Source: Rhabdornis inornatus
Taxonomy: Eukaryota; Chordata; Aves; Passeriformes; Rhabdornithidae
Direction of reading: 5' to 3'
Length of the DNA stretch: 64,000 nt
NCBI GenBank assembly: GCA_013397075.1
Contig: VWZS01003937.1
Span: forward strand, 2,842,469 to 2,906,468
Shown: one piece after another, positions 49,261 to 61,114 of the stretch
Layout of the letters: every line of letters begins with the position of its first letter
Position numbering within the stretch: the first letter of the stretch is position 1
Position numbers and translations under genes: made by a program
The notes under the pieces: generated by a model
Told to the model about the DNA's origin: nothing
Databases searched by the model: none
Seen by the model: only the letters and a program-made list of their open reading frames with translations

Positions 49261-50897
49261 GAATTTTTTCCTCATGTCCTGCAACTTAGAATCAATGTGT
49301 GCATAATTTTCATCCTCCTTACAATACATGCTATTCCTCATATCTGAGACCAAAAAATAAAAAAAACCACAACATACTTTTCTTCATCAAAATCCTATTC
49401 TATTCTGCCTGTTTACAAAGATGAGAAATAGTGCTTGCAGAAAAATTAAGACATGAGTACAAGTTTCAGTTTCTTTCAAAAAACATATGAAGACAAGAAT
49501 TTGATTAAGACCGAAGCAGGTTACTCTGCCACAAAATTTGGATCTGTGTGCTAAACCTTCTACAAAATCTAGAAATATGGGGTTACATGTAACCTGCAGC
49601 CCCAGTGCTGTGAAAGTGCATGATTGAAAGATAGCTCATGGCAACAATGCCAGAGTAATGTGGATATATGCCTCCAGTTTGGAAAGGTTTATGTTCAGCC
49701 AGATCAGAGGTCCAGCAAGTGATAGGGCCCTTACCTGAACATCCTTGTCTGGTTTTAGTTCTCTACTCAATTTAGAAATACAGCACTGCAGAAGCAGTGG
49801 TGGGAATACTGGGAAGGACATAAAGACTGTGACCTTTGCTCCTCCTTCCCACCACGCTACCCAACTTTGCTCCAAGAAGGAAGAGATGACAAAAATCCAG
49901 CTTCTTTTTATATACCAATGCCTCTGCTGTTGTCTACCAGTATGGCAGACAAGTATGGCAGCTTTAGAACTGCTGTTTCAATAACAGGATGGTTATATAA
50001 AGTGCTGAGCATGGACATGACTACAGAGATGCAGCAAGCTGTGAAAGAAAGACTAGAGTTCTTTAAACTGTCTTTACCTACTTTTTTCTGACTTACACTA
50101 TATCTTTTATAAAGAAGGATACACAGAAGATTCAGAATTCATTAATTTTAGGCTCTTTCCTTAGTGCGGTTTACGTGTTTCAATTCAAGCCAGGACAAGC
50201 ATAAGGCTTTTGAGGCATATCTTTGACTTCCTGACACAGGAAGCCAAATCATCTCTGTTGTGAAGGCTTTACATTTTCTTAACTGATTGATTTTCTATAT
50301 GATTTTCTATAATCTAAATGAGGCCTAGCATAAATTTCTTATCTATTAGCCCCTCTAAACAAGGCTGTTGTTCAATGCCATGTGACTAAATAATTTCCAT
50401 ATAGTGGTTTTCTGTTTATTTACCATCTTCTAAAAGACATCTTGTTTATGTGTATCAGATCAGTTCTGAATCTGGTCTAAGTTAGCAACATCACGTGCTC
50501 CATAAGTTTGTATGACATTTTTATTCAGTTAAGGAATTTTTTTTATTTTTTCTTTTATCGTTAAGATTAATTCAAGAAGAGTTTCATATGCAGGAAACAG
50601 AAAAATGCCATCTAAACTGGTAGATACCCTAGATATCAGTCATCAGTGGTCTGCTCAAACCAGTCCAAGTAGGCTTGAATGCACAAGAGAGATGAGCTGT
50701 CTGATTTTAGCAATGAGATACTATTTCTCACACACAGAATACAGATCACAGGGCTAAGGAGAAGACAAGCTACAGAACAAGGGGAGGCAAGGGAAGAAAG
50801 ACTGATCTGGGAAAAGAAGGAGTGTAGACATGTACAGTCTTGGGTACATAGGAACTTATATTTTAAATTTATTTGCTAAATTCCTTCAAGACCTTTT
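49261..50897. other. AT-rich noncoding DNA
   Basis: Nothing recognised. Confidence 0.5.
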
Positions 50898-51036
50898 CTA
50901 CAAGCCCAGCTTGGATGGGACTTTGAGCAATCTGACATGGTGGAAGTTGTCCCTGCCCACCGCAGGGCAGTTGGAATTTGATGATCTTCATTCAGGTCAT
51001 TTCCAACCCAAAAAGTTTCATGATCCTATGATTCTA
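50898..51036 (+). mobile_element. CR1 LINE 3' tail, about 140 bases
   Basis: 'agcttggatgggactttgag' (50909), 'tgtccctgcccaccgcaggg', 'ttggaatttgatgatctt' and 'tttccaacccaaa...tgatcctatgattcta' follow the CR1 3' order. It resembles the 27.2-kb copy and so is of the same subfamily. Confidence 0.88.
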
Positions 51037-53197
51037 AGACTATTGTCTGCCTGTAGTACAGAAGTACTTCCAGTTCCTGAAGGAACTTGATTTTCAGGTA
51101 CTAAAGCAAGATTAATTTTCCCAGTGAATGTGATTGACGTGGGTTACCATGGTCAAGAGTTAGAATCTAAATGTAGAAGAATTACAAAGCTCAACCTTGG
51201 TACAGATTCAGGTAAGAGCCAGCAATATGTTACTGAGCAATGCCAAAAGGAGGAAGAAAAAAGGATGCGATTCCTATATCTACAGGACTGTTTCCTCACT
51301 GTTAAAAATTACTTTCCAGATGCTAATTTCAGTGTTAGGCTGAATAAAGTTACATTTTCAGTACAAATTGCATAATTGTTTTTAACTGCTTATCCATCAC
51401 ATTTAGTAATATTGAAAACAAATTAGAACTGATTAAAAAAAACAAACCCTAAGCAATAATTTATTTTCTGTTCTCTTAATCTACTTCTTTTTTTCATTTT
51501 ACAGAATACTTTTTCTGCAGATATAGTGTATCTCTGATTTTATAAAGGTATGTTTGAGATAGGAAATCTTCCAGTAAGCTTAAAAAATGTGATGCAAGTG
51601 GTTAAAGTTATTAAGTATGGATGTTAGAAGCTGGGTTTGGTCACCTTGAGATACTAGAACTCAAGCATCAGTGAATCTCTCTTTCTCACTTGGGTTTCAA
51701 AATATTTCCAGAAATTGGGGTTTTTTAAAGTATTCTAAAAGCCCAAGGAACCTGTGTCAACACCAAATTTCTAAACGGTCCTTCTTGAAAACTCCAGGGG
51801 TTTTGTATACGAACATGAACTATTTAAGGATCCTTTCAACCTTAAAGTCTGTGATAGATAAATTAAATCAAACCAGCTGATATCACTTAATGCAGAGAGT
51901 TGTTCATCAGAACTCAGTTTAAGGAGATGCCACTTAGCCTTAAAACTAAAAACGGGTAATTAGAAAATATATGGAGGCAATAAAATATTCTCGGAGCAAA
52001 TCAAGAACTTTGGAGATTATGGAGGCTTATGCTGTGTGGTGCTGCAGAGTCAGCATAGATAAGTAATAAAGCATTAGCAAAAATAAAATAACTTCATGGG
52101 GTAGAGACTTGACTTTTCTTCTTTGAAATTCAATAAACTTGACTTTACTTCTTTTACAACTTTTTGTGGAAGATAGTGCAGATATTAAACAGCAAAATTT
52201 AATTTAGAATAAATTTCCAAAGTATTAAATTTGCTTTTCCACATCTTCAAAAACCTCTTATAATTTCTGATTTATGATGTGACCATTTTTCCCATCATGC
52301 CCATCACAATGCCTTCATGTTTCTCAGTTACTTTCAATCTCCCCTAATCTCTCACAAGAACTGTTAGAGAACATATTAAGAAATGTCAATCTAATGTAGA
52401 ACAGATGACATGAATACCAACAACGATAAAGAAAAAGGGATGATGTGAGACAGAAAGAAAAATTACCATTGAGTTTCCTTCCCCTTAATTTTCTTTTCTC
52501 ACCCTAAATTTTCCTTTCATCTGATACATAGAAAGAAACGGGGAAAATAGTTTAGCTTAAACATTATTTTGTTTGGTCAATGTCTCTCTGTAGATTGCTT
52601 GTTTGGAAATTGTAATTTATAGTGTAAATATTTTTATTGTCCATATTATGTGTCCTCTATAGAGTATTTTAAAGATTATTTGTTAAAATAAAAATTCAAT
52701 GTATTTCCCCCAGTAATCACCTATTTAATTTTGAAAAATATAAACCTGGAAATGGGAAGAGTAACATAGAATTTAGTCTTCATTTGTAGACTTTCAGAAC
52801 AGCTTTCCTGGAAATACTCTGAATATAGTGCCTTAAATATATGTAAAGTAACTTGACTTATGACTTAACCATCTATGTTATTTGCAATACCTTTTATTTC
52901 TTTGCTTCTATTTCTGTTCATGTCAACTATTGGAAAGAGACAGTCAAACACAAGGAAACTTCATAAATGCCTTTGAATTCCTGTTGCTTCAGTTCGCCCT
53001 GGCCTTCTTTCATGGGAAGATTACTTGCAGCTACCCAGAAACTCCTCAGTAAATAACTTTCCATAGTATAAATTTTCCTTCATGTCTGTCACTATGATAA
53101 TAGGAGGTACATTCAGATTAACTATAGGCATTTTCTGGAGATTAAAATTCCCCTCTTCAGAAGGAGAAAAGTAATCCCCAGTGCTAATACAGCATAA
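51037..53197. other. AT-rich noncoding DNA
   Basis: No gene recognised. Two near-identical 19-base pieces (ACTTGACTTTtCTTCTTT) at 52107 and 52138 form a local duplication. Confidence 0.5.
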
Positions 53198-53220
53198 TTT
53201 ATTATTATTATTATTATTAC

Positions 53221-53252
<32 letters not shown>
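53198..53252 (+). repeat. (ATT)n microsatellite, about 18 units
   Basis: Nearly perfect ATT/TTA trinucleotide array with one C interruption at about 53220. Long and uniform enough to be polymorphic. Confidence 0.95.
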
Positions 53253-53255
<3 letters not shown>

Positions 53256-54269
53256 AGCCAAAGAATAAATTATTTCATAAGTACTCTTTTTTATGAAATA
53301 GTTCTATGATCTATAGAGACTTAAATTTTACCCTTAAGAAGCAGAATCAAAGTCAAGCAACACTTGACTAAGGAACAGTAAAAACTAAAACTATCAACTT
53401 CAAATCGTACTACATGATTACAGAGCTTTCCTCTGACTTCATTTAGGCTTTTTGTGCTTACACTGGACAATGGCTGAGTCTGGTTGCTACCATGCAGATG
53501 AGTCAAAGAAGAAATCAGCTAAAAGAAATGTTCAATTATGAGTGTGAAGTGGAACAGAATTTGAAAATTTACTTACTCTGATAGTGTTCAAAACAAGTTG
53601 TAGTTTCCTTGTCTTAATGAGAGTGGCAATATAAATTCTAAAACTTTGCATAGTTAGCAAAACTGGAAATATTTGAGGGAGAGCAAATTTTCCTTTTCAT
53701 GATTTTCTTGCATTATCAGCATTAATCAAATCATCTAGCACCGAATTTCCATTTCTAACTCATACAATATTGCATACTGAATTAGCTAAACATTATCATG
53801 GCTTTCTTTTAAGTACAGTGTAATACTGAACCTCCATAGTTGCTATATTTAAATTACTTACATATTCTTATCTGATTTCCATTTCCATCATTTCCATTTG
53901 GTGGTTCATGGAATCCTGTTAGAAGAAATCACAGTCACTGTGAGACACTGAAGTGATGCTCAAGGTGTTGGAATATTTTTGAGATGGGTCTTTCTGATGG
54001 GGGCATTTGTTAAAAGGAAATACTGGTAAAAGTAAAACACTGACATGAAAGACGTTTATTTGTTGCATGGTCTCTTGCAGTTCCATTTCCTCATTTTACT
54101 ACTTGTTGGTTCAAGAAATAACCACAGATTCAACTGGTATTAATTTCTAGGTTATCCAAAGCAGATGGAAAAAATGAGAATGAAGAAGCAGCCATTATTT
54201 CCTACATGATGGCTAAGACAGCTTGAGATTTTTACAATAATTTTATCAGTGTACAAACATAATAATTGC
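53253..54269. other. AT-rich noncoding DNA
   Basis: Nothing recognised. Confidence 0.5.
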
Positions 54270-54550
54270 TTCAGAAGAAACTGGAGGACCATCTAATCTG
54301 ACCTTCTGTCTTCAACTGAGCTGATGCCAGCCATCTCAAATGTAGACATAAAACTCCCTAATACACAAAATTGTGCAATAGTCTGTCATAAAGGAAATTA
54401 TTCCTGACTCCAGCTGTTGCTCAATTATGTCCTGAAGCATGAGGATTAATGGTTCTTGTGACTTCTGTCCCAGCATGAGTAATTGCAGATGTCATTATTA
54501 TTCAGATCGATGGGTAATTCTGCTCTGAACCTTCCTCAATGCTTTTCCTT
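54270..54550 (+). repeat. Possible ancient amniote interspersed repeat
   Basis: 'ggaccatctaatctgacctt' (54285) and 'aaaggaaattattcctgac' (54391) resemble the 'ggaccatctagtctgacctcctg' and 'ggaaattccttcctgacc' segments of old repeats abundant in turtles and crocodilians and present as relics in birds. The relation is recalled, not searched, and the family name is uncertain (CR1/L3-type or other). Confidence 0.3.
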
Positions 54551-54702
54551 CTACTGATTTATGGCCTTAAATGGCAGAGGATGTCACACCATTTTAGAAA
54601 CACATCCCAGACATATCTTACCATGCACCAAAGAAGTAGATTCTATCTTGGTGAGAAACAAAATTTATCTGCAGAGGAATAATAACCAAGATGATAAGTT
54701 AT
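54551..54702. other. Spacer before CR1 copy
   Basis: AT-rich. The CR1 boundary may lie somewhat inside this stretch. Confidence 0.4.
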
Positions 54703-55566
54703 GCAATCATTTGGCTGCTGGAGGGTTGGAAGGCTCTAGCAAGGGATCTGGACAGGCTGGAAGGATGGACTGAGGCCAGCTGTATGAGGTTCAACAAGGT
54801 GAGGAGTCAAGTCCTACACTTTGGCCACCAGGCAACCCCAGGCAGCGCTACAATCTGGGAAAAGTGTGGCTGCAAAGCTGCCTGGAAGAAAAGGACCTGG
54901 GTGTGCTGGCCAACAGCAGATGAGCAAGAGCCAGTGTGTGTCCAGGTGGCCAAGAAGGCCAGTGGCATCCTGGCCTGTATCAGGAAGAATGTGGCCAGCA
55001 GGACCAAGACAGTGATTGTCCCTCTCTACTCAGCGCTGTGAGGCCACACCTCTAACCCTGTGCCCAGTTCTGGGCCCTTCACTTCAGGAAGGTAATTGAG
55101 GAGCTGAAGTGTGTCCAGAGAAGGGCATGAAGCTGGTGAAACTTCCAGTGATTAAGTCCTATGAGAAGCAGCCGAGGGAGCTGGGGTTGTTCAGTCTGGA
55201 GAAAAGGAGGCTGGGAGGGGAACACCTTATCATTCTTGACAACTCCCTGAAAGGAGGGTGTATCCAGGTGGGCATCAGTCTTCTCTCCCAGGCAACCAGG
55301 GACAGGATGAGATGACACAGCCTGAAGCTGAAACAGGGAAGGTTCAGTTTAGACATCTGGAAAAATTTCTTAATGGAAAGGATTATTAAGCATTGGAATG
55401 GGCTGACCAGGAAGGTTGTGGAGTCATCATCCCTGGAGGTATTAAAGAAATAAATGGACGTGGCACTCAATGCCATGGTCTAGTCTACAAAGTGGTGATT
55501 GGTCAAAGGTTGGACTCTATGATCTTAGAGGTCTTTTTCCAGCCTTAATGCTTCTGTGATTCTGTT
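54703..55566 (+). mobile_element. CR1 LINE, 5'-truncated copy with reverse-transcriptase C-terminal relic
   Basis: About 860 bases of CR1. The frame 54691-55041 encodes a recognisable part of the CR1 ORF2 C-terminus: LDRLEGW, CMRFNK, VLHFGHQ, then VAKKASGILACI and ASRTKTVIVPLYSAL. The frame then breaks; homology continues in another frame at 55109-55315 with LGLFSLEKRRLGG and LKGGC. The 3' part runs through 'aaacagggaaggttcagttt', 'gcattggaatgggctgacc', 'gttgtggagtcatcatccctgga', 'ggttggactctatgatctt' and 'ggtctttttccagccttaatg...tctgtgattctgt'. The stop and frameshift show the copy is dead. It is 5'-truncated before the catalytic YADD region. The 3' end differs from the 15.1- and 27.2-kb copies, so at least three CR1 subfamilies are present. 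Confidence 0.94.
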
Positions 55567-58500
55567 GTGAGCTACCCTTGCCCCATTCCATCAAGGCTGA
55601 GGGGTTGAGATTGGCTAAGTGGGCGAGGAGATGTTGGCCCAGTCTAGCTTTTAGATCCTGTCTGGAAGTTGCATTAGATAACCACAGCCTGACAGATGCT
55701 GGCTCTACCAGTCTGGTGAGCAGGAAGTTCCAGGAATGCTGAAATGGTCTCCTACACCTTTGTTAGTAAGTAGCTCGTAATCAGGATAGACAGTCCTCCC
55801 CCAAAAAAATCATTCTGCTACATGTTGTGTTTTGCTTCCAAAGCTAGTTATTTGCAGAACAGTATTCATTAATGAGATAATCATTAATGTTCATCTAATG
55901 ATTTTATCTAAAGGTGCACTTACTGAAAAGAGAGGGAAAAAACCCTAAAACTTCCAGGGTGTCTTTGAGTTACAAAGGAATCTTTCAGCAAAGTGTTTAC
56001 TACGCCAATTTTTACTAGGAGCCCATGACTCCTGCCTTGAATAAGATTATTTTGTTTTTAAATTGAAGCAAAATAAGTAAGCAAACATTTTCCAAGAGTC
56101 ATTAAAATGATTGGAGGAATTAGTCAAGTAGGCGAACTAACTGTTGAGGGTAGAAAGACTGAGATGTTTTTATGGATAGACCAAAGAAATTAAGGAACTC
56201 TCTGTAAAGGCAACATTTCTCACTACCCGTGAAATTACTGTTGCCACCTATTTTCCAACACATGATGCTTCAGCAGGTTTCTGGCAGGTGCCTTAGGGAA
56301 ACATTTCTGCATTCTCAATTCCCATTAGGAGACTGTTTTTCAGGCTGCCATTTGGGTTGTATTTGGCAGCCACAGTGATTCACTAGAAAATGAAACACAT
56401 TTTTGTTTGTATAGAATACACTCAGGCCTACATGCAAGTTGATTTGATTGGGAGAAAAATGGTAGAAAAGCGAGTCCAGATGCTCAGAGCTACTTCTGGA
56501 GGAGCCAGGCTCGGGTCCTAAAACAAACAAACAAATGAAAACTCCATAGTATAAATGTCACATCAGAGAAAGAGGGAACCTGGGGGAAAAAAAGTTACAT
56601 GCCCAGAAAAATCACATTTGGTTTGAAAGTATCATCACCTACCTCTATTAGGACACAAAGAAGGAGCCAGCCATCTGAGATCTAGTAGTCAAAACTGTAT
56701 TGTGTAAACACATGAAGATCTGCAGAAGAAATTGCAGGATAAACCAGCTTGTTAATTGTTCCCCAAAAACTATAGTTGTGAATTCTTCACTCAAAAGTGG
56801 ATTTTTGCACAGTTTTAATCCAAAACTATGGAGAATAGGATGGATGCTGGAAGCTGCTAGCAAAAACCTGGGCATCCCTGAAATTAAATATAGATGAATT
56901 TGGTCATAGATGTTGGGTGGAGAAAGGGGTTTTTCTTCAGTTTTGAAATAAGAGACCAGTATTGTCTGTGTCTAGAAAACAAACAACAACAAAAAAATCT
57001 AAATGGATTTTCAAAAAATAATTTTATTTACATATTTTTGAAGTGACTTTCTGAGAATATTTAAACTTACTTTCTCCCATGATCAAAACCTGAGCATTTT
57101 CTTTCTGTTCCTTCCAATTCCCATTCTGAACTCATGCTGTTTGTGAGTGGTCTTTTCTACATGGGTTAAGAAAGACTCTAGAGAAGGAGAAATATAAAGA
57201 TGCTGATCTGCAAGCCACACTGATATGGGCTAAGCTAGTTTACAAGTGTCTTTAAAATCAGTCAAAAGATTTCTGTCTGCTTCCTTGCATTAAGTGGTTG
57301 AGTAGAAACCTGCTTACGTTTGTTCTGCTGATTCTCAGTCTGTTAAGTGCTTTTTCTTCTGTTGTTTTATATCTCTTCAACACCTTTTGAATTTTTGTTT
57401 TTTAGAAGCCCTCCTCAACTGCTCTTGCCGTCTTACAAAACTTAGCCATGCTTAGAGCTCCCGTCACTGCCTGCTTCCTACACTAAGAGATCCACAGCCA
57501 CAAACATTATCCTTGCTTCTCCCTTTCTCTTACCAAGAGCCTTTTGGCAATACTTTGAACAGAGCAAGTAATATATATATTGTCATTCATTTCCATTCCT
57601 TGAGCAAACTTCAAAGAGACGGTACTCAGTTAAAATGCCCCCATATGTTATGTGGATGTGTGGGTTTCTTATAACTTGTTTTCTTTCTGATCTCATAAAC
57701 TAAGGCTGCCTCCTGTCAGTGGAGTTTCAGAGAGTAACAATATTCCTCATCTGCTCAAACTGGATACGTACATCTGGATTTGAAAATTCTTACTACAGAC
57801 TGAAGAACTAGGTCAAATTTGAGAGCTACATCAAGAGGTAGTAATGGCATGGAAAGGATTATTTGCTAGCAATAGCTTAAAAATAGAATAGTAGTTGAAT
57901 CTAAATTGCAGATTTTGACTTTCTAAATGCTGTGTAAGTCCAGTGACAGTAGAGAAGCTCTAGATATCAATAAATGTCTTAACCTAATTGTATCAATTTG
58001 ACATGCATATAATGCAGTTATTGTCAATGGAATCCGTTTTGAGCATTTCTAATTTTGTTCAAATAGTGTTGGCTGTAGCAACCAGCTACCACCTGGCTAA
58101 GCTACAATTACATGTAGAGCATAAAGAAGATTATACTTAAAAGAGAGAAGGGAGGAGATATAATTCAACCCAAGCCAAAACTTTTTCCCAAATAAGGACA
58201 ATTTTTAAATTACAAATTTTAAGCTTTTTAAGCAGGAAAATTGTTCTAATTAAGATTTGTTAGTTTACTTAAATCAGCATATAGCTGTATAGTTTATACA
58301 ATAAATATATCATATGTTTCACTGTTGTAAAATGCACACCTAGGTACAGATAATGCTGCAGCAAATGGAAAAAGGTTAAAATTTGAGATTTTAAATGAGA
58401 AAAATAGTATAAAGCACTCTGAACTTTGACTATCTCTGCTAACTTTGAAGTGTCACACGAAGTGTCACATGAACGTATTGGCTTCTGTCTGCCCTCACTG

Positions 58501-61050
58501 TTGTGATGGAATACTGTGGAATCCCTGGCATAGCTGACATTTTCTAGAGCAGCCACTTCAATACTTTAATTCTTTCCTCTGTAAATCAGTGAGGGTGCTC
58601 ATGAACGCATGGTAAATCACAGTTTGGGGGCACTCAAAATCATAGATGTTCACAAGATGTTCTGCCTGTTTACAAGGGGCACTGAGATAATACTACAAGG
58701 AGACAAATCCTGGCAAGATAATAAAATCTCATTTTCATGTCCCAGAATACGCTATTTTGAAGGATCCTCAGCAGCATTAGCTCCACCAGATCAATGTTAT
58801 GTGCCTAATCTAGTTCATTTAAGGGTTAAACCTGAAAATATGTGTTCAGCCTGTTTTATTCTGTGCTTGAGAGAAATCATTACAGAGATAAATGAATAAA
58901 AGACCATATCCACACGTGTGTAACCCTTAAAGAAATTCATGCAGATCATTATGCCAGCAGCCAGCCACAGTCACATGGGAAATTTTATTAGGAAGCTTCA
59001 TTTGCCTGCTGAAAACTCTCCATGCTCCATCCACTCCTAGTATGATGTGGAAAAAAGGAGGAGGGAAAAAATAACCCAGACATATACACATTCTGGATAT
59101 TTGGATGAAGGGATGTGTGAGAAAGCACAGCTTTCTGATTATCAGAAAGATGGTTATGAAACTCAAGGTTTAAGGTATGGATATTCCTTTCGAAACCTAT
59201 TTATGGGAAAAAAATTAAAATCACTGGTCAACAAGTTATTGCTGAGGTTTACATGTGGGACAAGGAGGCCAATTATATGAATAGGCAGAAAACATGCAGA
59301 AATTGCTCTGCAAGGCCACACAGTAAAAAACATAAATGTATGTGGGTAAACCAATGTTGAGCTTGTTTACACATGAATAAATTCTAATTAGAGAAATGGA
59401 AAAATGTCTGAATCTAAATTTAAAGTGGAGACTGTTCATGAGAGTCATGGGTGACTAAAAGTAATTAAGGCCATCACTTAACTAAACAGATGTAACAGAT
59501 TAACCATGTGTTTCTATGTTTGATGTAGATTTTTTGTTTTGGATACACTGCAGTTTAAAGTCCTTTAATGCTGCCTGAGATACATCTGCCATTATTTTGA
59601 TTTGGTGTATTTCTTGTTGCAAATGCATTTAGCACTGGCTGACATTTAGTTTGTCTAAACAATTGAAAGTGTTTACAACAAAAAGTACTTGTTCAAGCAA
59701 GCTACACTACAGAGAAATACATTCAAAATGTAAAAGAAAAGATGTGCAGAAAAATAAAATGCATTTTAACGCTTCCTTCTGCACTGATTTTTGATAGAGA
59801 TGGATTTAGATAAGAGTAGAAAAAGGAAGCCCAGTTTAATCCAACGCTACTCAACAAAACTAACTTTTTTTACAAAATAATACTCTTTTTTCTTATTGTG
59901 TTGAGGACTTTCATTTTCATTTCCAGTCTTATAGAGCTCAGATGTGCTAAGTTCCTAAGAATAATTGTTTTCCACCAATTCTTCTCCACAAAATAGAAGA
60001 AGACAAAATAGCTATTGTTTAACATGGTTTATTCTCCTTGCTTTCCACCCAGATAACACAAAGTTGCACATAATAGACCTGCTCATCTGATTACGTTGTA
60101 GATGCAGCTCTATGAATACATTTCACACATACACTGAAATTGGAGCATTTATAACAAGGCTGAATTCTCCTATCACAGGAGAGAGAAATTTTGTATAAGG
60201 TTTAGTCCATTGGCTTTAATACTGTATTGATGAATTTGCATGCATGTGCATGAGAGATACCCTGGGGTACGTGCTTCATGTCCATGGTTTCATACTTGCT
60301 TAGACAATGGCACACCAACCTTACACAAGGTTGGGAAAGAATAAGCTAAAGATGAAGAGTGTCACTCAGAATTTCCCAGAGACTCATTTTATGATGCTGA
60401 GACTTAAGTGTTGTGTTGCAAATTCTCTGCATGCATCTAATGGAGGAAAAAAATGGGTGAACTCAATTAGCTTTAATAGCAAATTATGGCTGCTGATGCT
60501 CTCTGGCTCCAGGTTGGCCAACCAAGTATATGATGCTCCTGATCTGAAACCTGTGAGACTGGGGATGTTTGTAATTCCCTATCTCTCACAATATTATGTA
60601 GAAACTCCTGATAACCAACAACTGTGTTGAATTGTCACAATGGACCTCAAAATTTCTGAATTATGACACTTTACCCTTATTCCTCCAGAAGCTCTACTTG
60701 GCAAGTCAGTCTCTGCATCAGAATGTTTTTGTTTTTATTTCTTTTAAAGAATGAACATAGCTAACATCTTAATCATTGAACAAAATAAAATATGTTTTGC
60801 AAATTTTTATGATGAATGTGCTTCCTGCACACTGCTCTGGGAAGTTAATTGAATTTATAATGTTTATTTGCCAGAGAGCCACTCTAACCTCTGGTCACAC
60901 AAGCTTCACCCATCTAGAGTCCTCAACCACCAGTTTTTTGAAGGACAGACACCTGTGGTTTTCTTTAGACTGAAATATTCCTATAAATCAAAAGAATTGA
61001 CCACCACAGTTAGGGGAAGGTACTCATGAAGCCTAATATTAGCCATCAGA
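55567..61050. other. AT-rich noncoding DNA
   Basis: About 5.5 kb without recognised gene. Includes a 12-bp tandem doublet (GAAGTGTCACAC/T) at 58448-58471. Open frames up to 107 codons (60307-60630) have no family signature. Confidence 0.5.
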
Positions 61051-61114
61051 GTTGAACTCAATGACCCTTGTGGGTCCCTTCCAACCCAGGATATTCTGAA
61101 TCTGTGATTCTATT
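61051..61114 (+). mobile_element. CR1 LINE 3'-terminal fragment
   Basis: 'gttgaactcaatgacccttg', 'tgggtcccttccaacccagg', 'atattctgaatctgtgattctatt': the last 60 or so bases of the same CR1 subfamily as the 15.1-kb copy, with the terminal 8-base repeat. Confidence 0.9.

Noticed and set aside
51815..51862. Short CR1-like 3' end ('ggatcctttcaaccttaaag...tctgtgat')
   Set aside because: Too short and diverged to separate from chance.
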